A stretch of DNA of 64,000 nucleotides from Gymnothorax reevesii (lineage: Eukaryota > Chordata > Actinopteri > Anguilliformes > Muraenidae), in the NCBI GenBank assembly GCA_029721435.1, contig CM056583.1:54043620-54107619 (forward strand). Reading direction: 5' to 3'. A model generated the notes under the pieces. That model worked only from the letters and a program-made list of their open reading frames with translations, was not told the origin of the DNA and ran no database searches. Shown one piece after another: positions 24,430 through 36,059 of the stretch (the first letter of the stretch is position 1; the number at the start of each line of letters is the position of its first letter). The position numbers were made by a program, and so were the translations under genes.

Positions 24430-25925
24430 ACAGAAAGCAGTGATTTCTATATTTACCATGGCTTGAAATTCATTGCAGACAATATGTGGACTTGATATTT
24501 ACTGTTATGTACAGCTAACTTAATTTTACCCATGAATATGCATACATTTCTGCCATTCAGGCCTGCAATGCATTGCAAAAAACCTTGGGATTGGGTGATT
24601 TAATTCTAGTGCTGAGGTTAAAAAAAAGAATGATATGATTTGAAACAGCTGATTTCAGCAGGAGATTGTAATCATGATTTGGTACTAAAGTAGGATGTAG
24701 GAAAGACCTAGTGTTGAATCCTTCAGAGAAGGAACCAGGTGCAGATCCAAAGAGAAGGCCTCTCAGCACCTTACGAATTATTTTCAAGCCACACTCAGCA
24801 CTTACAAAAACATATGAACTAGGACGGCTCAGGCAGAAGAGTGGTCCAAACAGTCCGAGTCAGGATGAGTTAACTGGATTCAAGGGGATGAGGTAAGCCA
24901 TGGTCAGAGATGGGTCCGAGGTCAGAACCAGGAAAGGAATCCAGGCATACAGGGCATGCTGGGTAGTGCACACTCTCAAACTCCAAGACTTGGTGAGACC
25001 AGCAGACTTGCCACTCTTGAGCTGACAGAAAGGGGATATATCCAAAATAAAATGGTTAATGGTTTTCTTTATAGAATTTACTGGAGATGGATGCTACACA
25101 GCTCTTGGCAGAACTGGGTTAGAACACAATGAAGAGAACCAGTCCAGTGAGGGAAAAACATGGAACAGGAACTTATTTACCCGCTACAGCAATTAACAGC
25201 AATTAACAGCAATTAACAAGACGACACAGGTAAGAGCAAAAGCACACAGGGATGGGCAACGCACAAGACTGTAATTGAATAATGAGAACTCATTAGGGGA
25301 AAAGATATAAAAGAACTGACAAGGATGGTTGAATTGGAGGAAGAAAAACAAAGAAAAGACCTAGGACCTGGCCCTTCAGGAGTAAAGATGGTCCGAGGAC
25401 CGCCAATTCATCCACGAATGCATGAGGAAATTATTGAAAGGTTTAAAAATAATACTCCACAGACACAGATAGGAAGGGATTTTGATATTACACTTTTTAT
25501 GGATCATAACCTAATTAAGCGATTCAAGGACTCTGGAGGAATTTCTGTATGTCCACAAAGGGCAAGGGCGCAAGCCTAAGCCAAAAACTTATGATCTCAG
25601 ATGATTAAAATGCCATTGTTTCAAGAGCTGTCATTTATATAAAAGTGATGTAACCACATAGGCTCAGGATTACTTTAGCAAACCTAAATTAATTACTGTC
25701 ATATGTAGTTGTACCCACAACTACCAGCTAAACTTCCTGCGGAAAAAGGAGCTCTTATGTTATCAGTGTTCAGAAGCACCATTCACCATGGACTATAACA
25801 AAGTGGAAACTTGGATTGCTGTTGGACAAATCAGTATTTCATGTCTTTTGTGGAATAAATGGATGCTGTGTGCTTTGGGCCAAAGAGGAAAAGGACCGTC
25901 CAGACTATTACCAGAAAAAGAAGTC
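24430..25925 (+). mobile_element. Tc1-like transposon copy A, truncated and interrupted
   Basis: The left part (about 24430-24711) matches the 5' end of a fish Tc1 family: CAGGCCTGCAATGCATTGC, then TGATTTGAAACAGCTGAT, then TAATCATGATTTGGTA. The transposase start appears after the insert, at about 25388, reading MVRGPPIHPRMHEEIIERF, then NTPQTQIGRDFDI and LIKRFKDSGGISV. This is the helix-turn-helix DNA-binding region. Later fragments of the catalytic part are visible (about 25640-25925) but frameshifted. No 3' terminal repeat was found. Copy B at 50.8-51.7 kb shares the same order of blocks. Both copies are inactive. Confidence 0.8.
24712..25354. mobile_element. 643-bp insert inside Tc1 copy A, LTR-like
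   Basis: The Tc1 family's leader is split here. The insert is flanked by an exact 10-base direct repeat, AAAGACCTAG (24702-24711 and 25355-25364). It begins TGTTGAATCC; read on the minus strand it ends in ...CAACA, as LTRs do. It contains three CAGCAATTAA units (25187-25217) and a TATAAAAG string at about 25305. The other end lacks a clear TG/CA terminus, so solo-LTR status is uncertain. A duplication of the Tc1 leader is an alternative. Confidence 0.45.
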
Positions 25926-26602
25926 ATGTGTACATGTATACAAAACATAAAATTATTTTCTGAGTTAATTTATGTTTTTTTCCATGAAAATACAAAAAAA
26001 AAAAGAAAGAAGAAAGTATGCTAACCATGATGTTTATGGGGACTGTAAGCATTGAATGAGGTCAAGCTGACCCCCAAATATAGAAGTAGGGGTAATATAA
26101 AACAGATTAAAGATGATCTGTGTTGAACTGTAGTTTGAAATACAAAACTATAATCCCTAAGACTGTCGGCTCAAGGTCTCTTTTCACTGAAACTTAATCA
26201 ACTTTATTTCAAAACAATTATGTCAATAATGTTCTGAAAGGACCTCATTGACAATGAATACATCAGTTGGGTAAGATTTGAATTTTGGAAACTGGCAAGG
26301 AGCCAGATGGGTTCTGATTAATATAACTCTTAAATACTGTATGTCCTATGGGCTGAGGACTTCCTGACAGTAGAGTGAGATCTGATGAGTGCCTTTGCAA
26401 AACACCAATGAATCTATTCCAATTCCATAATTTGAAGGTATATTTGCTAGTAATCCTGAAGCATTATCAATTTTTAAAGAAAGTAACGGCAGTCCAATGA
26501 CCCCAATTTTACAAGTACTTAGGTGACGTCATTTACTGCACTTTTTTCAGTCTGGATCGCTGAAGTGCCATTACTGAGATCTCTTACTTCTCAAAATAAG
26601 AT
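25926..26602. other. Noncoding stretch, nothing recognised
   Basis: An A-rich run lies at about 25993-26012. The rest is AT-rich and shows no domain or repeat that I can name. Confidence 0.4.
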
Positions 26603-26607
26603 ACAAG

Positions 26608-27876
26608 TGTTGTGATTCTGCATTTTAGCCATGTCTTTTGTCTAGCCCCATGTTTAAGTTCTGTGCCTGGCTTGCCATGTATGCCTTTTGTGTTTTAGTG
26701 ACCACTGCCTGCCTCTGACCATCCCTAGGATTATGTATTGTGTTTTGGTTGTTTGATTTCATGTTTTATTATTTTTCTTGTTTTGTTATTATTTACGTCT
26801 TTACCATGTTTCATAGCCTTGCCATGTTTCATAGTCTTGTTTTTGGTTCTAGTCCTGCACTTCGTTTTCCCCTGTCTTGTCTGGTGTAGGTCTTTGCCCA
26901 CGGTCCCTTGTCTGACGTGCCACTCATTCGGGTGATTTCCTGGTTTCTGGGATTTCAATCTTTCTTCATATCTCGTTTTCTTCCTTCCTCGCTCTTTATG
27001 CTATCTACTAACCCTACTAACAGTTTATTGTTTTCGATAATTACTAACCCCGATTAACATTGTATATTCATACTAACTGACTAACTTGCACTCGGGATTG
27101 TATAGCTGCACATACTAATAGACTAACGATCTCTCAGCATTCGCCCAATCTGTATCTCCGCCCTCCTTGCCTATCACTAATTATCTCTACTGCAGTTTCC
27201 ATTTATATCTCAGGCTTTCTCTTTTCTTTAGACTATACACTTTAGTACTCCTTAACCGGAGCTGTTATTCGTTCATAGGAATGTCTCGTTATCCCTGTCT
27301 GCGTTTCGGCATTCGCCAAATTCATGTAATTAGTTTTCCTCATGTGTCACTCCCATGTCATTGATTACACCTGTTTACCCTAGTCATGTGTTCACCCCGG
27401 ATGTGTATATAAGGTGTCTGCACTTTTAGTTCCTTGTCAGATCGTCTTCACTCCTTTGTCTTGTGCTACGTTCCTCGCCTTGCTCATCGTGATATTTTCT
27501 TTCTGACTGGATTGCCTGACACTTGTTTTTTGGTTTGCCCTTTTGGATCTGATTGCCTTCGTGAGTTTTGACCTATTTTTGCCCGACCACGTCTATTGTC
27601 TTTGCTGCCCTGGTATTTGGATTCGGACTGTTTACGGCTTATGAGTTTGTCTCTCCACCAAACCCACGCCTGTGTACCGAACCATTTTTGCCTGACCTTG
27701 AGTTTTGTTATTGGTGCCCTGGTTACAGTTTTGGACTTTGCCCTTTGGATTCTGTTTGTGGATTGTGGACATTGTACTGTTGCCAGCTCTGTTGGGGGGT
27801 TTCCCCCTTCAGAAATAAAGCCTCCATTTTGCATTTATCTGGTTTTCGCTCTTGGCTCATTTCGTAAAACCTCACA
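26608..27876 (+). mobile_element. Solo LTR of a Gypsy-like retrotransposon
   Basis: A 1269-bp block starts TGT, ends ACA and is flanked by an exact 5-bp direct repeat, ACAAG (26603-26607 and 27877-27881). TG...CA ends with a 5-bp duplication are the signature of integrase-mediated LTR insertion. A TATATAAG promoter-like box lies at 27406-27413 and an AATAAA polyadenylation signal at 27814-27819, both on the plus strand and in the order expected for U3-R-U5. No gag, pol, primer-binding site or second LTR is present, so this is a solo LTR left by recombination. Near-identical CCATGTTTCATAG strings at about 26803 and 26821 mark a small internal duplication. The Gypsy label is from general resemblance of fish LTRs. 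The 99-116 codon open frames inside are not genes. Confidence 0.85.
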
Positions 27877-27881
27877 ACAAG

Positions 27882-28089
27882 TGCTAATTAATCTGTGAAA
27901 TTGTTTTATTGCAGGAACATTAGTATACATTTAATTTTTCTTTTATGAATAGATGTAAAAGCATAAATATTCAAGATTGAAGCCAAACTAAAATAGGTCA
28001 TACTTTTTTTTACGCCAAGAAAATAGCGTCAAACATGCCATTCTGGCTCCAAGTGATATGTAGTTAATATTAAGTGAGGAAATATTTGT
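27882..28089. other. AT-rich spacer
   Basis: Nothing is recognised between the solo LTR and the GC-richer segment that follows. Confidence 0.4.
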
Positions 28090-28440
28090 TTTTAATGACT
28101 GCTAAGCACCACTGGTCTGTTTGACTCATCCAGAGCTGCGGGGGTCCATTTTACCATTGTAGGCCATGACCCCTGTGACATGGGCTGTTTAACCTCAGAG
28201 CCCCGTGGGGCCGCTGGACAGGCAAAGACACCCAGAGGAGTATCCTGACCACCTTGTACTGGTGCTGGTCTGAATGAGTCAGTGACCCCGCCAGCTGTCC
28301 TCTCCCTCAGACCACCAGCCAAATCCCCTCTGATCAGTTCAGCCCACAAGTGCTTTTCACAAGCCTCGCCAGCCTCATGTTCCTTTTACTCCCACAGGGA
28401 CTGCCAGAGCAGATCAAGTGCTTGACCTTCCACTAATGTA
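28090..28440. promoter_or_regulatory. GC-richer island, candidate conserved noncoding element
   Basis: About 350 bases are markedly less AT-rich than the flanks, with no simple repeats. A minus-strand frame (28092-28349, 85 codons) is open but shows no domain. The island may be a regulatory element or an unrecognised exon. Confidence 0.3.
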
Positions 28441-30890
28441 GAATCAGAGACCGGTCAGGGACATTAACTCACAATGTCAGTTAAAACTACTGCAACACCG
28501 CTACCATTACCACTGCTACCACTCTTATAACTATTACTAATCACTGCTTAAAATCTGACCAAAGTATGAATTGCTTGACAGGTTTCATCAGCGAGGAATA
28601 ATCTTGAGATTTTTTTTTAGGGATTTCTACCTCTAACAAACCGTCCTCCGATTAAACAAAATATCAATAAAACAATTCATTCAGTAACCTTTTTTTCCCA
28701 TTCAGGTTTGCATTCAATGCCATCGGATTGAATAAATGAGGTACAAGACTTGCATTTGAACGTAAGATGAGTTTTTTTTTTTTTTTTTTGATAGACTAAT
28801 GACCACAAATGAAGTGTCCAATGCACAGTAAATAAATCATTCTTGAATTTACCATCAGGTAATTGAAAGACTAACTTTTACATCCAAAGTCATGCTTTTA
28901 CAAGGGACTTCAAAAACATGAAGATGAAAGGTATTATACTCATGAAACTGCATGCAGGACACAATCTTATCATAATCAATGATTAGAATGAAATACACAA
29001 TGAAAAGGTTCACTTAGTTGAAGAGACAGTCTTATGATAGGACTTTTGAGCAAAATTCTGCAGAATTATTTATTGAAAACACTCTATGCAATACATTATA
29101 GTATCCATTATCATGAAACTTAAACCCTCAAGATATATTAAATGCACAGCAATTTTGCATCAAACTGATTTCCCTTCAAAAATATTTATTTTTTATGCTT
29201 TGGAGCTATATTATTGGCCACTGACAAAAAAGTCAAAAGTTACAATAAGGATGCATATGCCCTGTTTTCTGTATTTGACCTGAAGATGTTATTAAGACAG
29301 AGCTGAAAGATTCAACATGTTTGACACCTTTCTTCAAATTCTTGTGATTACTGAGATGTATTCTGTGAGCTGATGGCAAAGCTTACTCAGGATACCAAAC
29401 TCAATATTGTTGGAGAGAAATGACAGATCAGAACCATAACATAACTCTCTCCCCTGACCAGGTCAAGATTAGGTCACAGATAGCAGGGCCCATGCATTTA
29501 AGGCTTTTGTCCAGAGCAGATAAACCATTGTTGTGGAAAGAGAGGCTAACAACTATACTGTCATCCATTATCACAATGTCTTGACCCCTGGGTACCCAAG
29601 GGATGACATACACGTGGTTTGTAATCAAATAGACAAAACATGGCACCCCGCTCAAATTAAACATAATTCTATTTTGTCCTGAACTTTAACAAGGTAACAA
29701 CACTTGCATGCAGTAATCCCAGACATAAAGTAGGCTACGCACTAACTGTACGGTGGTATTTGAGTTGGTTTTGTTACCAGCAATAGGGGTTTATTTCGCT
29801 CAAATATTTTTTTGATAAAATATCTGAAAATGTACATAATATAGATTATTCTGAATTGTCAAAATAATCAGAATAGTAACTTATGAGTAGTCCGGTGATT
29901 TTAAATATGGGAATAGTCTACTCCCTTTAAGTTTTACATCATATGCGCAAACTTATAGCTAGTCTATAATATCTAAAAAATCTAAAATGTTCTTTACAAA
30001 CTGAAACATCTTATGTTCTTTTATAATTATATTCTATTATAATTTGACATTAAAAAATGAGTTAAATTCATTGCCAGTGCCAACAGCACCAAGTGTCTAA
30101 TAGGACTGTTTGAGATCGATGGAAATGGTTTAACCTAAGCCCTCCAGCAAAGCACCCTTGAAAACATGACAAATGACAATCCCACCACCATGATGTCTCA
30201 CAATTTAGCCACTGACCAAGACTAGAAAGGAGTAGTATGACCCCCTAAGACCAAAAGGTCAGAGGTCACCTCAGAAGTGACTACCACACTTGCTTTTAAA
30301 TTGGACATTCTATGCTCCAATCACTCTGCTCTCCTTTTAGTCCATCCCTCCCTCCATTGCTGTCCCCATCTGACCTGCAAGCTCTTGACCCCCATGTTTC
30401 CGTATGGTCTGGGAATAAATGCAATGTTGGTAAACTCCCTCAGGTCAGGAGGTGAGTGACCAGGGTTGATGATGGCTAAGTGAAATGTCAAACATTATTT
30501 TTTTTGTCCTCTCGCCTACGCTTCTTGCTTTGCAGTCTGATCTACCCCTTTTAGAGGGCTCTCCACTAACACCCAAACAAATGCAAGCTCTGTAAATTAT
30601 TTGGTTAATCATTTTTTTGTCTGAGACCCAGAGCAGTGGGACCAGGAAATTCACTCAAGTGCACAGACTCATTTCCCTTCTCCTTTTTTAGTAAAGACAC
30701 AGACAGAAAAAAAAATCTGATACTTTTACTTCCCTGGAACTTTCTCGTCAAAATAACTTGAGATCTCCCTGTCATGTAAACTCTACAGAGCTGCTTTGAT
30801 TAAAGGCTGCATCTTTGTTTATTTTTAGTATTACATTAAAATTCATGTTGTGTTTCTGATGCATTTTTGTTTTTTGTTTTCTGAGGAACA
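28441..30890. other. Noncoding stretch, nothing recognised
   Basis: The sequence is AT-rich with a poly-T run at 28772-28789 and only short, domain-free open frames. Confidence 0.4.
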
Positions 30891-31560
30891 GAGACCATTG
30901 TACCCTGATTTCCACTGGTGAATATCCAGTGAGTTCCCATCTTGCACTTGTACTCTCCTTTAAAGCGAAGGATAGTGAGAGTACCGCTCTGGTGTCTCAC
31001 CCACAGAGGTATTTCCAGGCCTGCAGGAGGAGGCCTGCAGCAGTCCCCCAGCTTCTGCCAGGTTATGAATTTAGTTATAAGGGATAAGCTTCATTTTTAC
31101 AGCCCCTGTTTAAATAAAGAGGGCTTGCGGGATGACCTTTGAGGTTAGGGGGCTCCCGGCTGGTGATGGGGAGCTGTCTGACAATTTTTTCCCACGTATC
31201 ACAGGCCTATTGTCCCGCACAGAGAGCCCCTATTAACGTTTGGCCCTTTAAGCTAGTGCTGTTGCGGGCTCAGTCGTGGGACGTCTGCTCAATATGTAAA
31301 ATAACTCTCTGAATGGGTCGCTTGGAAACGCCGATAACAAGGGGTGGCTGAGCTAACTGGAACAGCATGGGGTCATTTTCTGCCTGGGCGCTTTTCTAAA
31401 GAGTTCGGAGCACACGATCGGGTGAGAGGGGCCATAGACAAAGTGTTTGCGGGAGACGTGCAGCATGAGCATGAGTGTATATATCTGTGCGAGCCTGTGA
31501 GAGAAAGAGAGATCGACAGAGAAAGAAATGGATGGGTGAGAGTATTTGGGTAACAGGTGA
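30891..31560. promoter_or_regulatory. Candidate conserved noncoding island
   Basis: A stretch of unique, GC-balanced sequence includes CAGGCCTGCAGGAGGAGGCC (about 31017-31036) and CCCCTATTAACG near 31229. It has no transposon signature and no supported reading frame. A GA-rich patch lies at 31498-31530. Isolated islands like this in gene-poor vertebrate DNA are often enhancers; that reading is inference. Confidence 0.35.
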
Positions 31561-31893
31561 ATGTTTTTGTGAGTTTCATGAAAGAGACTAGGTTACTCCA
31601 AACTAAAGACACTGCTGAAGCCAGAGGCTGTACCTGGCTGGGTTCGCTGACTGGAGGCTTCCCAATCCTTGCCATTTCTAGCCGTGCTGTGCATCTCCAT
31701 AAGCACTCCTGGCATGAGTATGGTCATGCATTGAAATCAGCTATTGTCATAGTCGTAACACCTTGTGGGCTCTATCTTCCACTCAGTGCACAGCAGCACC
31801 ATTCCTGATGCAAGTGTCTTTGCCAGTTTAAGACCGACACTGTCACCATTTTCCCGTCAAGTGTCCACATTCCTCAAATAGCGAATGCACTTG
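31561..31893. other. Spacer before the hAT element
   Basis: No gene or repeat is recognised. The last eight bases of the flank (31894-31901) form the left target duplication of the next element. Confidence 0.4.
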
Positions 31894-31901
31894 CACCAAA
31901 C

Positions 31902-33647
31902 TAGGGGTGGATCTAGGATGGCAGGAGATCTGGGGCTTAGCCCAGAGGGAGAAAGAAGTGTGCGTGTGAGCGGCGATACAGAAACCCTAAATTTACCAAC
32001 AAATTATAGCAGACAAAAGACACTGGAGAACACTTGTAAATTCACACCCTTTAACGAAGAAAAAACTCTAATATCACTCAGGATACAGTCAGCAGCTGGT
32101 TGAAGTCTCTTCAGAATTTTTTTCCTGCAGGTCGTTTGGTACCATTACGTACATCAGCCAATCACAGCTCTGGTACAGGCTGTGGTACCCTGGTGGTACC
32201 ATTGTACGTGCCAACAGCCAATCACAGCACGGTTGTACTCATGCATCAGAGAGAATGGCAACGCATTCAACCTTTTCTATGTCACTTGAGTTGTGTACGC
32301 GGCAGATTTGTAAATGCCCGTCTGACAATCACGATCAAAGTGCTCCACAATATGCTAAATAGCAAGTAAACTAGGTCTGCTGCAGAAGTCCAACAGTCTA
32401 TTTTTTAGACCTTGGCTTCAGTGACTAATACTGAATCAGAGAGCAAATTTCGTGATATCAGAAAGTGAGTACGATAAGCGACCTTATTAGCCCAAAAGCA
32501 CAGACTGCTTTGTGACCGTAGACTGTTCGTGCGCAGGCTCCTAGTTGAGGCATTGCGCTGCTAAGCACATTATCGTCGCTGGAGTATATTGGGGAAGCGT
32601 AGTAAGTTTCTGAACCAGTGTTTTGAACATCTGCTGCTATCGACAAAATACTTGTCAACTGACCGCCGGTTAATTATCGGATCCCCAAAGAAAATAGACT
32701 TTAAATCTAAGAACTGCAGCTTTTCTTATCTTCATCATACTTTAATGAAAATAAATCACCTTGCACCCGGACCACCGACTATATAAAGTATATGCTGCGC
32801 GAATAATCATGTACATTCGGGACTTCAGACCAGAGTGGGAGAGCGCATCCAATCTAATCCATTAGGATAGAAGGTTACCGATTGATGTTGATACGAGCTA
32901 ACCAAATAAAACCATTTGCCACTGAACGCATGCACGCATGGCTCGCATCAACATCAAACTCTTATCTTCTATCGTGATTGATTGGATTGGATGCCCCCTT
33001 CCACTCTGATCTGAAGTCTCGCATGTTGAGGATTATTCATGCAGCATGTATGAAATCGGTGTCTGCTGTCCAGGTGCAAAATGATTTATTTATCTATTTT
33101 CATTAGAGTACGATAAATATGAGAAAAGCTGCAGTTATAAATTTATACAAGTCTATTTTCTTTGGGGTCCTTATAATTGGCCAGCGATCAGTGTTTTGCT
33201 AGCTGATGAAGTTCATGGTTCACTTTGCCAGATGCAAATGACAGGATGTATTAATTTTATCAACAATCGAAGGCTTAGATCTAATAAATAAACGTTACCT
33301 TTATCGTTTTATGTTTTTCTCAGATCTTTTTTTTTTTTTTTTTTTTTTTGCGCTACTAGCTAGCTTCTAAATGTTACGTTCAGGCATTAGGAACTTTGTG
33401 GGTGCAAACATAGACATATTCCGGCAGAAGAGGGAGGCTTTTATGAGAACGAAACAGACACAAGCGTCCCCGTAGCTATACTAGCACACGCCGGAAATAA
33501 CATAGTACATTACAGGCTAAAGAATCAATGGTTGCAAGAGCTCCAAGTTCATACTTGTCTTACTTTTTAACCGTAAGAAAAGACCCTGGGCTAAAGAAAA
33601 AATACCCTGGGCTATAGCCCAGTAGCCAGGCCCTAAACACGCCCCTG
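31902..33647. mobile_element. Non-autonomous hAT-type transposon with foldback core
   Basis: The 1746-bp element is flanked by an exact 8-bp direct repeat, CACCAAAC (31894-31901 and 33648-33655), the target-site size of hAT transposons. Ends read TAGGGGTGGATCTAGG and, on the other strand, CAGGGGCGTGTTTAGG. The inverted similarity continues to GGGCT(A)TAGCCCAG about 40 bases in. The core (about 32600-33240) is a large imperfect palindrome centred near 32919. No transposase frame is present, so movement would have needed a partner element in trans. A second unit of TGGTACCATT...CAGCCAATCACAGC repeats at about 32138 and 32203. Mismatches between arms indicate an old insertion. Confidence 0.85.
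32600..33240. repeat. Large imperfect inverted repeat, about 640 bp
   Basis: Paired blocks include CCCCAAAGAAAATAGACTT (about 32684-32702) with its complement near 33148-33167, CTGCAGCTTTTCT with AGAAAAGCTGCAG, GCGAATAATC with GATTATTCATGC, and CTTCAGACCAGAGTGG (32823-32838) with CCACTCTGATCTGAAG (33001-33016). The centre falls near 32919. Transcription through it would give a long hairpin RNA. Confidence 0.85.
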
Positions 33648-33655
33648 CACCAAAC

Positions 33656-35097
33656 TGAGCACTCATGGGCTTGTTGGTCCTAAAATGAGTTGTAGTCAGG
33701 TACATTGTTGGCGTGTTGTTATTTTGAGGCAGCAGAAACAGATTGTGCAATTGAGTAACAAAAACCTGCCAGTTTGCCAGTTTTTGACAGCTATTTTTAG
33801 TGCACATTATTTTGATAGTATTATGTGCCTTCGTAGGTGAGTGCACAAACCTGCATACTCCCTGCATGTTACACACACAACGTCAAGCTGCAGCGCACCC
33901 AAATGCAAACAATAAAAAATGTTAAAAATCACAATGTGAAAGATTATTATTGAGTGAATCAAGAAGTTTTTAAAAAAATGCCATAATGGTGAGTGCGATT
34001 GATTGCACTCTTGTGCAACTACATGCTGCATCACAGACTGCTCTAATGTACAGTATTTTAATCATAAGGGAACTTATTCCATTTAAATCCTGGCGATTTG
34101 CAATTTAACGAGCAAGGTTACAGATGTAGGTGTTGGAAAATTATTCTGGAAACAGCCCTGACGTCTTTATACTGACAAACTCTGTCATTCTTGAAATGAA
34201 GTCATTCTTAGTGAATTTTCATGCAATCTAAAACTGCAAAAGTTTTGTTCAGTCAAAAACACATGAAAACACGCACCATAATGGAAAAAAAATGTTTGGA
34301 GAGTTTTCATGTGCTTCAGTCGTTTTGATAAATCAGGTCAGAGTCCTACTTGGGTCGACCCGTCACCAGAAATATTCGCAAAATCTATTTTGAATCTGAT
34401 CTGCTCCATTAATACAATACCTGCAACCCATCCGTCCTGCTTCTATCATCAAATAGGCCCTCACAACTCCGCATTTTGCCTGAAATGTAAAGCAAATGAA
34501 GCAGTCTTAAAATACGGCACTTTTGACCAGGAGCAAATCAACAGATGGCATAATTGTCACTGTCCATAATTATTCCAAGATGTCTTCCTTACATCCGACT
34601 TGGTGTTTGAAGATGAGATGTTAACACTAGCAGTTATGTTCTTACGTCATCCATGTTGATCTGCCATGCTGATCATTAGCTAATCGGTACATGAGGAAGT
34701 TAATTTCACCTGTGCTGGATATTATTCAAGGGGTTAGCATTATCAAAATTACATTATATTAGTTTTACTTCTCCCTTAATAATCTTAATTCAAATTTCTC
34801 TTGGCCTTGTCCCGCAGGCAAAGAATTACTTTTTACCCTCAACCCTGAATTAAAACCTTTTTTTTTTTTTGGTTGCTCAGTGTATGTACACGTTCAAAAA
34901 CACAACCCCAGGATTCACTGTGTATGATGATTTTTTTACATCTGGAAATAATTAAAATAATTTAAAACAGTTTTTAAAAAATTCTCATTAACATTTTTGG
35001 ATATTACTGTGATCAGATTTCCATAATTTCAGAAATGTTTTGCTCGCGCGCTTTTACTTAAGCACACTTGCAGACCCATTTCCCTGCAGAAAAGTGT
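33656..35097. other. Noncoding stretch, nothing recognised
   Basis: The sequence is AT-rich with a poly-T run near 34859-34871. Open frames are short and without domains. Confidence 0.4.
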
Positions 35098-35744
35098 TTA
35101 TTTCCTGCAACTTGGCAAATCTGCCGCTAGGATTGCAATTCGACAAGGTACAAACCCACTGTTACTCGAGCAGAATCTTACCAGTTTTAAGACTTTAATG
35201 GCTGTTGCTTCAGCCACGGAACCTCTGGGGCATCCGAGTCTGAAGATTCCTCCATGGGAGGAGGAGTAGGAGGCTTCTGGGCTCGCCTGGCTGGGGCTTT
35301 TCTCCACTGCCCTTGCCCTTGCCTGTAGTACAGTGGGTTGACCGGTTCCACGATTTGCAGAAATCTTGCAGGAAAACGACTTCGTTATTAGTCTTGAGTT
35401 TGACACCACTGGAATGGTAAGTTATGGTGGAATTAACTCTTAACTATCGTTTTGAGATATTCGGCTTGATAGAGAAATAAATGTCCGATAAATGTTGCTT
35501 GCCGTTGCAGCAGTACCAAATCAACACTTGCCCCATTCATGCCTCCGAGGGCTTGTTTTAACATTCTGACATTTACTGGCTCAGTGGAGTCAAATGCCGT
35601 GCCATTAACAAAACCTGCAAAAATGGAACTCACCAACACCACTTGTCTTCTACCGCTGCTAGCGTCAAAACTTTCTTTTGTCTTATCTTGTGTCTGGTAT
35701 TGGCATGACAGTGACATATTAAAGTTTCGTTCGGCACCAACCAT
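35098..35744 (-). pseudogene. Coding-like minus-strand relic, possibly a retrotransposon ORF1
   Basis: Two adjoining minus-strand open frames of 103 codons each (35744-35433 and 35409-35098) lie in different reading frames. The first contains GRRQVVLVSSIFAGFVNG and VNVRMLKQALGGMNG, then LVLLQRQATFIGHLFLY, a regular mixed composition that looks protein-coding. In a further frame the second part reads a Pro/Arg-rich and acidic tail (PPTPPPMEESSDSD). I do not recognise a named domain. A gag- or ORF1-like protein of a retrotransposon is the best guess, given the LINE end nearby. A 27-base piece of it (35535-35561) recurs inverted at 36655-36681. Confidence 0.35.
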
Positions 35745-35793
35745 TCATCGTAACTCCCTCTCGTGCCGAAGAATAAGTCAGGAAAAGGCAAAA

Positions 35794-35998
35794 CTTCACC
35801 CCTGAAATCTAACTTCCTGCCTGGAATCGTTCATGGCAAAACTCCACACAGCCATGAGATTCTGACAGGCGCGCTGATTGGCTGGCGCTCGAGAGGCCTG
35901 CCAGGTCTTTCAAGCACCAGCCAATCGGCGCGCGTGTAACAATTTTATGGCTGTGCCGTGAACGATTCTGGGCAGGAAGTTAGACTCCAGGGGTGAAG
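35794..35998. repeat. 205-bp foldback element
   Basis: The left arm starts CTTCACCCCTG and includes TCTAACTTCCTGCC, GAATCGTTCA and GATTGGCTGG. The right arm is its complement, including CCAGCCAATC, TGAACGATTC, GGCAGGAAGTTAGA and CAGGGGTGAAG. Arms are about 80-90 bases, with a gap of roughly ten bases on the right arm. No convincing target duplication was found. Confidence 0.85.
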
Positions 35999-36059
35999 TT
36001 GGACCACTTAAAGATTGCACGGTTCCAGAAACTAAAACTGCGGTTGAATGTCAAAATAG

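Noticed and set aside
25196..25217. Three CAGCAATTAA units as a regulatory array
   Set aside because: Too short and within an inserted element; simple tandem slippage explains it.
27484..27898. Overlapping 99-116 codon frames on both strands
   Set aside because: They lie inside the solo LTR and show no gag or pol similarity.
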